Source: CAYGZQ01 sp964354375 [NCBI: uncultured Planctomycetota bacterium]
GTDB taxonomy: Bacteria; JAJVIF01; JAPKYR01
Assembly: GCA_964354375.1 (NCBI GenBank)
Contig: CAYGZQ010000103.1
Span: forward strand, 1-8,914
Length of the DNA stretch: 8,914 nt
Direction of reading: 5' to 3'
The position numbers and the translations under genes are program-made. This document shows, piece by piece, positions 1-6,114 of this stretch (position 1 is the stretch's first letter; each line of letters opens with the position of its first letter). The notes beneath the pieces are model-generated. The model worked only from the letters and a program-made list of their open reading frames with translations, was not told where the DNA came from and did not search any database.

Positions 1-2
1 TG

Positions 3-1976
3 ATGCAGCCCCTGAGCTATTACCAGGAGAACCTCTGCAAGGTGTTCCTCATGGTGCACTCGAGCGACGCTGTCGCGCTCGCTCTCGCCGATAACTACAC
101 GGTCCAGCTCGACATTCGCAGGGGGGACGAGTGGACGAACCAGTACATCATGCCGACGATCGGCGAGGGAATCTGGGTCGACGGGGACCCGCCGTACGAT
201 CAGGAATGGGTGGAGTGGTCCGACCCGAATTTCAACGGCGGACGGTTCCCCGAGGATAATCACTGGCAGATGGAAGAATATCTCATTGCGACGGATATGA
301 CCCAGCTGCTCGAGGACCCGACGGTCGACGAGGTGCGCGTCCGCATCACCGACCACCGCGGCAACTGGATAAGAACCGAGAATGTGCTCCCCGAGGGCGG
401 GGAAAAGGATGGCGGGAAACCAACCCTCTATGAGTTCTACGTAGACGGGATCTATTCGGTCCTCGACGTGATGTTCCGTGATGACAACATGTACCCGGAT
501 GAGGTCTGTTATCATTACCACGGGCCTGAGGACAGGCGGGTCGAATGCGACGGTTATGTCGCGCCGCGTCCGGCGGGGGAGTGTCCGCTGGACGTCTGCG
601 CGATCGTCTCCGACTGGCAGCCTGATGACTATATCGAAGTTACGGTTAGCGCTCCCAACGATGAACCGAAATACGATTCGCTTAGGGTGCTCTTGTACCG
701 TCTTGACTACGCACAATGCCCGTCGGTTTGGGACTCGATCTGGCAGGACTATATCTGCGCATCAGAGAACTACGATGACTGCGTGGAGATATACTGCCGG
801 TACAAGGAGGGGAGAGCATTCGTCAACTGCCCCGAGCATCCGCTCATGACGACAGCCACCGATTCGGCCGAGACCACCGAGAACCAGCCGGTGGATTACA
901 GCGAGCCGCCATGTCTGTTTGCAAGCAGCAGAGACGGTCTTGTCAGCGCGCCGGGAGAAGACTTCCAGGACTGGGCTTCCGCTATGGCGTCTCACTCGGA
1001 CGGTACCCAGAACGACGTTGTGTGGGAGCATGCCGAGATGATCTACCTCGCAACCTACGGGCAGGGCAAAAGAGGATTTCTTGAACCCGAGTACGCGATC
1101 GGAACGGAAAGGTTCAATCCGCGGTGCAGTGGCCTTGACGAGTACTACGACAACTACAAGCGTAATCTGCTGAACTTCGGGTTTGAATGGGTATTCGCTT
1201 CTGTCGATGGGTCCACCGCTCAATACCCGATTCAGAGCCAGGCTGACATCATGTTCGTCCTGTCGCACGGAGAAGTGGTGGGCAGACCGGCTTGTGGAGG
1301 ATACCCGGGGAATACACATCCGGTGGTGCCCGGCAGGATGGGGCAGTCATATCTTTACTTCTTCCCGGATGATCCCCTGCCGCCTTTCAACGAAGTGGCG
1401 AACGGAGGAGATGTGGTCTTCTGGGAATACTGGAAGACGTACTTGTCAGCTGACAGCGATGCCGACTGGCTCGCCTTGATGGCTTGTCTGATGTTGGGCG
1501 ACACAACCACCTGCGCTCAGTCAGATGCATGGGTGCAGTGGCAGTTGCTCGTGCGGGATACGACTCTGAGGTCTGTGGTGGGCTACAGGGATTTTCACTC
1601 GTCGGACCGCACCGATATCCCGTGGGGCTCGAGCCCTGTGCATCCGAATCTGACTTCAACGGCATTCGAGTGGATACTCTGGGACGACTTCTGCCGATAC
1701 CTTGAGGAAGGAGATCATCAGCCGCATCCCATTCGATGGGTAAACGGGGATGTCGCCGACGAGTATGGGGCGATGTGCTACATGGAGGCGGCGTGGGAGT
1801 ACTACTACTACTACGAATTAATCTGCGGGCCGTGGCCGGATGACTGGGAATTTGCGGATACCAAGCGCATTCGGGACGCTGCCGCTGTGGATGAGAACCA
1901 TAGATACATACTGGAGCCTCAAGCAGATCCCACATTGCCGCAGAGTCGGTGGCCTATGATGATACATAAGCTGTAA
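3..1976 (+). CDS. Putative extracytoplasmic protein with C-terminal caspase-fold/DUF6345-like domain (5' end probably missing)
   Basis: The frame is open from base 3 to the TAA at 1974-1976 (657 residues). The first ATG is at the window edge and no signal peptide follows it, so the true start probably lies upstream. Residues 1-300 look beta-rich, acidic and Trp/Tyr/Cys-rich, and I do not recognise a family there. Residues about 340-610 have the order expected of a caspase-fold domain: a hydrophobic strand ending in His-Gly (IMFVLSHGE, His422), then about 70 residues later an Asp-Trp and a hydrophobic strand ending in Cys (DADWLALMACLML, Cys495), then LRSVVGYRDFH. From memory this resembles DUF6345, whose members carry a GHG motif, a D-L-x-W...C strand and a 'GLH..GF' strand. 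Peptidase activity is inference: the dyad is present but the family's activity is not established to my knowledge. The C-terminus has five consecutive Tyr (600-604). The next gene starts 36 bases downstream, so co-transcription is likely. Confidence 0.8.
   Translation: MQPLSYYQENLCKVFLMVHSSDAVALALADNYTVQLDIRRGDEWTNQYIMPTIGEGIWVDGDPPYDQEWVEWSDPNFNGGRFPEDNHWQMEEYLIATDMTQLLEDPTVDEVRVRITDHRGNWIRTENVLPEGGEKDGGKPTLYEFYVDGIYSVLDVMFRDDNMYPDEVCYHYHGPEDRRVECDGYVAPRPAGECPLDVCAIVSDWQPDDYIEVTVSAPNDEPKYDSLRVLLYRLDYAQCPSVWDSIWQDYICASENYDDCVEIYCRYKEGRAFVNCPEHPLMTTATDSAETTENQPVDYSEPPCLFASSRDGLVSAPGEDFQDWASAMASHSDGTQNDVVWEHAEMIYLATYGQGKRGFLEPEYAIGTERFNPRCSGLDEYYDNYKRNLLNFGFEWVFASVDGSTAQYPIQSQADIMFVLSHGEVVGRPACGGYPGNTHPVVPGRMGQSYLYFFPDDPLPPFNEVANGGDVVFWEYWKTYLSADSDADWLALMACLMLGDTTTCAQSDAWVQWQLLVRDTTLRSVVGYRDFHSSDRTDIPWGSSPVHPNLTSTAFEWILWDDFCRYLEEGDHQPHPIRWVNGDVADEYGAMCYMEAAWEYYYYYELICGPWPDDWEFADTKRIRDAAAVDENHRYILEPQADPTLPQSRWPMMIHKL
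1800..1814 (+). repeat. (TAC)5 trinucleotide run inside the first gene
   Basis: Five consecutive TAC codons encode Tyr600-604 of the caspase-like protein. This is a short microsatellite that could change length by slippage in multiples of one codon. At five units the run is short, so instability is speculative. Confidence 0.6.
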
Positions 1977-2000
1977 CTTATTGCCATATGCATAATGCAA

Positions 2001-2006
2001 AGGTGA
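2001..2006 (+). promoter_or_regulatory. Ribosome binding site AGGTGA choosing ATG 2013
   Basis: AGGTGA ends six bases before ATG 2013 but only three bases before the in-frame GTG at 2010. The spacing therefore favours the ATG as the start of the propeller-like gene. Confidence 0.6.
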
Positions 2007-2012
2007 CGAGTG

Positions 2013-3173
2013 ATGACACATATTAAGACTGCTGCTAAGACGTTTCTCATTTCATCGGCGTTTCTGGCCGGACTCTGGTTTCCCAATCATGCGCAATCAG
2101 CTGAGATACTCAGCGAAATCCTTACTCAAGACTCGAAGCCTTATCGGATATTGCAGGGGTCCGCATCCAACGAGTTCTGGGTGGTGGATGAGAGAGCTGG
2201 TCTGATCCTACTGGTTGAGAATCCGCCGGGTAGCTGGACTCAAGAACCATTCGCAGTGGGGCACGTGGCTGACGCTGTTGGCCCTGATAGCGATGGACTA
2301 CTGTATTGCTCATCATTTGTTACGGGGCTGGGTTCAGTTGTCCAAGTGTTTGACACCGCCAGCAGGCAAATCACGAATACGCTATTCCTTGGGCAGGACT
2401 ACATCCTGACGGGTTTGGCACTCTCAACGGACCAAGACAAGCTGTATGTGCTCGGGTGGGACTGGCCCCGTGCAGGTCAATTCGGCGGCTGGGTCGAGAT
2501 ACCGGGGCACCCCGATGAGGGTCTGATCTGGGAGATCGACACAGCGACGCTGGCTGTATCACCCGATGTGGCGATGGTCGGGAGCATGCCCCAGACCATC
2601 TACTACGCCGAAGGCGACGACTACGACAAGTTGTACCTCTATACCGGTGAGCACGGCCCCCTGGGAGGCTGGCTCGCGGGATGGGTGGATGTAATCGGCC
2701 TGATCCGCGGCTTCCCCAGGGTCGCCAGGATTTCAACAAGTTCCGTGAGCGACTACCCCTATGTCAACGACCTGATCAAGTGGTCCGACACCGACCCGTT
2801 TATGGTCATATGCAATAGATGCGTCGATCGCTTGACGGGCTATCCGGAGTATTCCCAAGGGATTTGGATAGTCAATACGGACACCGATTCCGTAGTGCAG
2901 AGGTTCACAATCCTGGATTCCGACGGGCACGTGAGGGGAGTAAAGCACGCCTGCGTCAGCCAGGTGCACCCCGGCACGGCTTATCTGAGTCTGGGGTTCG
3001 GAGGACCTGCCGCTGAGATCGCGGTCATAGACTGCTCGACAGGTCAGGTTATCGATTCCATCCGTGCGGACAGAGTCTTCACTCCGGAGTTTATATATGA
3101 GCTCCCGGATGGTAGACTGATCGTCACGGGCGGTCGCACCAGCAATATCCTTATCATCGACCCGGAATGCTAG
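2013..3173 (+). CDS. Secreted beta-propeller-like protein of unknown function
   Basis: From ATG 2013 the product has 386 residues. It opens with a classical signal peptide: Lys/His-containing n-region, hydrophobic core at about 11-23, and probable cleavage after AQSA (residue 30), which places it in the periplasm or outside. The mature part shows recurring short beta units of the YVTN/NHL kind, for example GLALSTDQDKLYVLG (134-148), IWIVNTDTDSVV (284-295), AEIAVIDCSTGQVIDSI (334-350) and GRLIVTGGRTSNILIID (367-383). These follow the pattern 'observed value, x-x-Asp-x-x-Thr-G/S, next strand' expected of propeller blades. The blades are too diverged to count reliably. No catalytic motif is visible, so a binding or scaffold role is inference. 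Base composition looks slightly more AT-rich than the following lipoprotein gene. It follows the caspase-like gene closely, and the next gene has its own promoter. Confidence 0.87.
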   Translation: MTHIKTAAKTFLISSAFLAGLWFPNHAQSAEILSEILTQDSKPYRILQGSASNEFWVVDERAGLILLVENPPGSWTQEPFAVGHVADAVGPDSDGLLYCSSFVTGLGSVVQVFDTASRQITNTLFLGQDYILTGLALSTDQDKLYVLGWDWPRAGQFGGWVEIPGHPDEGLIWEIDTATLAVSPDVAMVGSMPQTIYYAEGDDYDKLYLYTGEHGPLGGWLAGWVDVIGLIRGFPRVARISTSSVSDYPYVNDLIKWSDTDPFMVICNRCVDRLTGYPEYSQGIWIVNTDTDSVVQRFTILDSDGHVRGVKHACVSQVHPGTAYLSLGFGGPAAEIAVIDCSTGQVIDSIRADRVFTPEFIYELPDGRLIVTGGRTSNILIIDPEC

Positions 3174-3282
3174 GAATTGTGCCGGGAGAAGATCGTGCAG
3201 GTCCCGAGGTGGGGGAGTGGCTTCAGGAGTACTGGGAGCAGTCGCAGATTCCGGGCTCCGGCGTACACCTCCTGCCCGGCAC

Positions 3283-3310
3283 TTGATTCCCCCGCCCGGT
3301 ATGTTATATT
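3283..3310 (+). promoter_or_regulatory. Candidate sigma70-type promoter for the lipoprotein gene
   Basis: A TTGATT box at 3283-3288 and a TATATT box at 3305-3310 are separated by 16 bases, upstream of the ATG at 3352. Each box differs from the consensus (TTGACA, TATAAT) at one or two positions. Transcription would start near 3317, giving a leader of about 35 bases that begins with a small hairpin (GGCGA at 3318-3322 pairing with TCGCC at 3327-3331). It lies in an AT-rich patch within GC-rich DNA, which supports it. The call comes from sequence pattern only. Confidence 0.55.
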
Positions 3311-3338
3311 TGCATTTGGCGAGCGTTCGCCGGGATTC

Positions 3339-3344
3339 AGGAGG
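3339..3344 (+). promoter_or_regulatory. Ribosome binding site AGGAGG choosing ATG 3352
   Basis: A perfect AGGAGG lies seven bases before ATG 3352. The reading frame is open back to 3217, but this site, together with the lipoprotein signal that begins exactly at 3352, rules out the longer start. Confidence 0.85.
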
Positions 3345-3351
3345 AACCTTG

Positions 3352-5772
3352 ATGAAACGGTATCCGTTTTTTTCGATTGCCATTGCGATTCTGATCGTTG
3401 CGGGCTGCACGGGCGCAGGGGAGAGGCTGCCCGTCGCGCCGGACTGCCGATCCACGATATCGTCCGATCCGTCCGGTGACGCGGGGCCCCAAAGATATCT
3501 GCTGGGCCTCTGGGACATCCGAATATCGTCCGACCACCGGACCGTCGACGTCGTCCCCGATCGCACCGCCTCGATGCACATGAACATGGTCAGCGTTCTT
3601 GAAGAAGACACCTGTACCGACTGCCTGGTGTTTGAGACCGTCAACAACCTTCCCGGCAACGTGCTCCGAGCCAATCTCAAGATCAGGCACCCTTACCCCG
3701 ATAACCTCAACCTGACGATGTTCGACGCACGCGGGATTTTCATCTCGGGCGCGAAGTACACGTTCCCGCTGAGCACCAGAAGCATCACCTGGGGGGCCGA
3801 TACCACGCGTCTTTTGAACGCGGACGGGTACACGCTCCTCTTCAATCCGACCGAATACCCGGAGGGATCGTGGCCGACGCCGCTGCTCACGTACGTGCAG
3901 GGGCATTACGCTCCCGGCGGAGACATGTCGGCCACTCTGAATCCGTACGTCGCCTACAACCTCGATCAGCCGCGATGCATTTTCGAGGCCGGAAGCATAT
4001 GCGAGCGCACGCTGCTGCTCGGGCTTCCCGACGGGGACGCGGAGTTCGGCTACGCGATCGACGCCTGCTGGAAAGAGGTCGCTGGAGAGGTCACCGATCC
4101 GATCAAGGATTTTCCTCCGGACGCAAACTGTCTGGAGCCCTATGCCCTGGAAGCATGGATAGATACCGAGCAGGACCTCTCGTCCGGCGGCTCTGCGAAG
4201 GTGTTCGTCAAGGTGTTCGACCACCAGGGCGTTTCCTCCGTCTCCCTTGTCACGGCGGAGGCTCCCGATCTATTCGCAGGAGAGGTCGAGTTGTCATGGG
4301 TGCCCACCACCAAGGGCGGACCAAGCTGGCTCTTCGCGGGAACGATCTCAAACGAGCTCGGCGCTTCGGACGGAGACTATCCTCTGCTTCTCAGAATCAG
4401 GGACATTTTCCCGGACGAAAATCTCGGCCAGATAGACGCCTTCCAGGTTGTGACCGTTCGGGTGGGGAACAACGCCGGCTGGACGCGCGCATGGGGACGG
4501 GGGTACGACCTGAGCGCTCACGGAATAGCCCTTGACAGCTACGGCGACATCCACATCGCGGGCACGTTCAACGGCGTGATGGATTTCGACCCCGGTCCCG
4601 GGATAAGACAAATCGATTCCGGCTTCCAGATGAGCGGCCCCTTCATGGCAAGCTACAATCCTGCGGGACTGTTCCGCTGGGCCGACAGAAACGGGCCATA
4701 CTGCGATGGCGGCAATTACGGCGAAGGCATCGCGCCCGATTCCAGTGGATATCTTTACACAACCGGGCGCTGGGTGACACTCGGGCTGCCGGTCAACGGG
4801 TACGGCGGTTTTTTGCACAAGCGCGGACGTACGGGTGGTCTGCTGTGGGACAAAGAACCGGAATGCTACGCATACGAGGTCGCGGTCGACCATCTGGGCG
4901 GAGTCTACGTGACCGGGAACGACCTGCCGGTCTCTGATGCCCCGGTCGACGCAGCCCTCTGCTGCTTCGATCCGAACGGCCAGTTGCTCTGGAAACGCGC
5001 CTGGGGAGGCGGCGTATTCTGTGTCGGCTACGGACTTGCTGCCGACGACGATGACGGCGTCTATGTCAGCGGCTGGTTCCAGGGCTCGGTGGACTTCGAT
5101 CCGGGTCCCGGCGAAGACATCCACACAAGCGCGGACGGCGATGTCTTTATCAGCAAGTTCGACTCGTCGGGCGGCTATCAATGGGTTCGAACATGGCGTG
5201 GGTATCAATATCAGCAGGGACAGCCCCTCAGCATCTACGCAGGCGGCGGAATCTACACGACGGGTCGATTCGAGGACACGGTTGATTTCGATCCGGGCCC
5301 TGGGATCGAAAACCACGTATCAAACGGGGGGCAGGACATTTTCCTCAGCAAACTCAACACGTCGGGCGACTGGGAATGGACCCTAGCATGGGGAGGTCCC
5401 GAGGATGACCTGGCGTACTCGTGCGCGACCGATGTCCTCGGCAACGCGTACGTGACCGGATCGTTCAGAGGCTCCACAGATTTCGATCCGGGTCCCGGAA
5501 GCGACATCCGCGACTCAAACGGCCAGTCCGACGCATTCGTCACAAGATTCGGCTCCGACGGAACATATCTCGGCACCCTGACCTGGGGCGGTCCCGATGC
5601 CGACGACTCCGGCAAAGCTGTCGTGCTTGACCCCACCGGCAACATGTATGTCTCAGGCTGGTTTATGGGCGTTGTCGACTTCAATCCCGGTCCCGGCGTC
5701 GACTACCAATGCTCCGACATCTCCGGGGGCAGCGCGTCTCTGACGAAGGTCCCGTTCGACTGGGTGTGGTAG
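3352..5772 (+). CDS. Surface lipoprotein with C-terminal seven-bladed SBBP-type beta-propeller
   Basis: The product has 806 residues. The N-terminus is a lipoprotein signal: MKR, a hydrophobic stretch, then VAGC with the acylated Cys at position 19. The following residue is Thr, not Asp, which under the E. coli Lol rule would favour the outer membrane. Residues about 47-250 form an unassigned domain starting LGLWDIRISSDHRTVDVVP, with a CTDC pair at 88-91 and the segment LKIRHPYPDNLNLTMFDARGIF. Residues about 262-372 look like an Ig-like beta domain (KVFVKVFDHQGVSSVSLV). Residues about 376-806 are blades of the SBBP type: 'ala-x-D-x-x-G-x-x-Y-V-T/S-G-x-F' followed in most by DFDPGPG. I count seven blades, the size that normally closes a propeller. 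Blades 2 and 3 (about 446-549) lack the DFDPGPG turn. No catalytic motif is visible, and a binding, adhesion or structural role is inference. The gene is monocistronic or the last of its unit, since a non-coding region follows. Confidence 0.9.
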   Translation: MKRYPFFSIAIAILIVAGCTGAGERLPVAPDCRSTISSDPSGDAGPQRYLLGLWDIRISSDHRTVDVVPDRTASMHMNMVSVLEEDTCTDCLVFETVNNLPGNVLRANLKIRHPYPDNLNLTMFDARGIFISGAKYTFPLSTRSITWGADTTRLLNADGYTLLFNPTEYPEGSWPTPLLTYVQGHYAPGGDMSATLNPYVAYNLDQPRCIFEAGSICERTLLLGLPDGDAEFGYAIDACWKEVAGEVTDPIKDFPPDANCLEPYALEAWIDTEQDLSSGGSAKVFVKVFDHQGVSSVSLVTAEAPDLFAGEVELSWVPTTKGGPSWLFAGTISNELGASDGDYPLLLRIRDIFPDENLGQIDAFQVVTVRVGNNAGWTRAWGRGYDLSAHGIALDSYGDIHIAGTFNGVMDFDPGPGIRQIDSGFQMSGPFMASYNPAGLFRWADRNGPYCDGGNYGEGIAPDSSGYLYTTGRWVTLGLPVNGYGGFLHKRGRTGGLLWDKEPECYAYEVAVDHLGGVYVTGNDLPVSDAPVDAALCCFDPNGQLLWKRAWGGGVFCVGYGLAADDDDGVYVSGWFQGSVDFDPGPGEDIHTSADGDVFISKFDSSGGYQWVRTWRGYQYQQGQPLSIYAGGGIYTTGRFEDTVDFDPGPGIENHVSNGGQDIFLSKLNTSGDWEWTLAWGGPEDDLAYSCATDVLGNAYVTGSFRGSTDFDPGPGSDIRDSNGQSDAFVTRFGSDGTYLGTLTWGGPDADDSGKAVVLDPTGNMYVSGWFMGVVDFNPGPGVDYQCSDISGGSASLTKVPFDWVW
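4582..5697 (+). repeat. Five in-frame DFDPGPG-coding repeats marking propeller blades
   Basis: The heptapeptide DFDPGPG (DFNPGPG in the last copy) is encoded at 4582-4602, 5092-5112, 5284-5304, 5479-5499 and 5677-5697, which are residues 411, 581, 645, 710 and 776 of the lipoprotein. The last four are spaced 64, 65 and 66 residues apart. The gap of 170 residues between the first two is filled by two blades that keep the 'D-x-x-G-x-x-Y-x-T-G' core but not the heptapeptide. The DNA copies differ at third codon positions, so the repeat is old and held at protein level. Confidence 0.9.
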
Positions 5773-5784
5773 GGCTCTTCCCAG

Positions 5785-5851
5785 CCGGGTCCGCCGCTTT
5801 TCCAAGCGGCATTATTCGGAATCAAGCCGGCTGGAAAGCCGGCGCACCCGG
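5785..5851. repeat. 67-base quasi-palindrome of two nested hairpins
   Basis: The element is an imperfect inverted repeat centred on base 5818, with 26 of 33 positions complementary across the centre. The outer arms CCGGGT (5785-5790) and ACCCGG (5846-5851) pair perfectly. Each half also folds on itself with a perfect 7-bp stem and a 4-base loop: GCCGCTT-TTCC-AAGCGGC (5793-5810) and GCCGGCT-GGAA-AGCCGGC (5826-5843). The middle is ATTC-G-GAAT. It can form either one long hairpin or a three-way junction. It starts 12 bases after the lipoprotein stop codon, but no T-run follows, so an intrinsic terminator is doubtful. It resembles dispersed REP-type elements with a 'GGCTGGAAAGCC' core. Confidence 0.75.
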
Positions 5852-5857
5852 TAAGAG

Positions 5858-5872
5858 ATGAGACGGTCTCAT
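5858..5872. repeat. Perfect 15-base palindrome ATGAGACGGTCTCAT
   Basis: Seven-base arms flank a single central G. A one-base loop is too tight for an RNA hairpin, so if functional it is more likely a dimeric protein-binding site on DNA or part of the surrounding repeat. No regulator gene is visible nearby. Confidence 0.5.
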
Positions 5873-5890
5873 GAATCGTGAAGTCCCGCC

Positions 5891-5970
5891 GGATTCGGGA
5901 GGGCGAAGCTCCCGCTGAGCCGTGACCGCTGTGATACTGCGGCTCGGCAGGAGCCTCGCCCTCCCGATCC
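5891..5970. repeat. REP-like inverted pair with GGGAGGGCGA core
   Basis: The left arm (5891-5922) and the right arm (5940-5970) are inverted copies of one unit of about 31 bases, with three mismatches and one extra base, around a 17-base spacer. Each arm contains the GGGAGGGCGA...GCTCC...GAGCCG core. When read as protein on the minus strand the arms give REGEAPAEP and GSAGASPS. I recognise these as recurrent spurious peptides produced by a widespread dispersed repeat in many large-genome bacteria. The pair-facing arrangement is that of a REP doublet (BIME-like). No RAYT transposase is present in the window. Confidence 0.75.
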
Positions 5971-5999
5971 GACTCCTTTGTCACCCGTTCATTGAGTTC

Positions 6000-6026
6000 C
6001 GGGACAGCCTCGAGATGTCCCGAGGC
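6000..6026. other. Two overlapping, mutually exclusive hairpins
   Basis: CGGGACA (6000-6006) pairs with TGTCCCG (6016-6022). Alternatively GCCTCG (6007-6012) pairs with CGAGGC (6021-6026). The two stems overlap and cannot form together. They lie just upstream of a candidate promoter, so a transcript-level switch is unlikely unless transcription starts further upstream. They may be another fragment of the repeat cluster. Confidence 0.4.
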
Positions 6027-6033
6027 ACGCCGG

Positions 6034-6063
6034 TTGACTTTGCGGTTAATCGGGCGGTACTAT
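6034..6063 (+). promoter_or_regulatory. Candidate sigma70-type promoter for the SCP2-like gene
   Basis: TTGACT (6034-6039) and TACTAT (6058-6063) are separated by 18 bases. The -35 box matches consensus at five of six positions and the -10 box at four of six. A start near 6070 would give a leader of about 45 bases before GTG 6115. The call comes from pattern only. It is the sole good candidate in the 342-base gap and could drive the whole downstream run of genes. Confidence 0.4.
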
Positions 6064-6103
6064 CGGCCTTTGAATGCGTTTACATCCCTGCGACCGTCCA
6101 AAC

Positions 6104-6107
6104 GGAG
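6104..6107 (+). promoter_or_regulatory. Ribosome binding site GGAG choosing GTG 6115
   Basis: GGAG ends seven bases before GTG 6115. The frame is open back to a TTG at 5992, but that upstream part overlaps the hairpins and the candidate promoter and reads as low-quality protein. GTG 6115 is therefore preferred. Confidence 0.55.
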
Positions 6108-6114
6108 CGTTCCG

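Larger units (their letters stand above)
5773..6114. other. Non-coding, palindrome-rich intergenic region
   Basis: This 342-base gap separates the surface-protein genes from the SCP2-transglycosylase-gcvT run. Four palindromic structures (5785-5851, 5858-5872, 5891-5970, 6000-6026) fill most of its first 250 bases, and a candidate promoter occupies the rest. Open frames crossing it in both directions derive from the repeats and have no ribosome binding sites or protein-like composition. I see no tRNA, no intrinsic terminator with a T-run and no recognisable riboswitch. Confidence 0.7.

Noticed and set aside
1987-1994. TATGCATA palindrome between the first two genes
   Set aside because: It is eight bases long and common by chance. 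Nothing else in this 36-base gap suggests an operator.
3179-3282. GTGCCGGG (3179-3186) and CCCGGCAC (3275-3282) as a long-range inverted repeat
   Set aside because: Eight-base arms nearly 90 bases apart in GC-rich DNA are expected by chance and no further pairing extends them.
3217-3351. Longer start for the lipoprotein gene
   Set aside because: The lipoprotein signal begins exactly at ATG 3352 with a perfect AGGAGG seven bases upstream. The extension would also cover the promoter.
2733-3680. Minus-strand open frame (315 codons) spanning two plus-strand genes and their intergenic region
   Set aside because: It crosses the good promoter and AGGAGG site of the lipoprotein gene and shows no domain-like sequence.
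4348-5316. Minus-strand open frame (322 codons) opposite the propeller lipoprotein
   Set aside because: Its apparent repeats are only the reverse reading of the DFDPGPG-coding repeats on the plus strand.
4582-5697. Regularly spaced repeats considered as a CRISPR array
   Set aside because: The repeats are in frame, about 195 bases apart, vary at third codon positions and encode propeller blades.
5703-5984. Minus-strand 93-codon frame containing REGEAPAEP and GSAGASPS
   Set aside because: The peptide is the translated REP-like repeat, a known source of false genes. There is no ribosome binding site.
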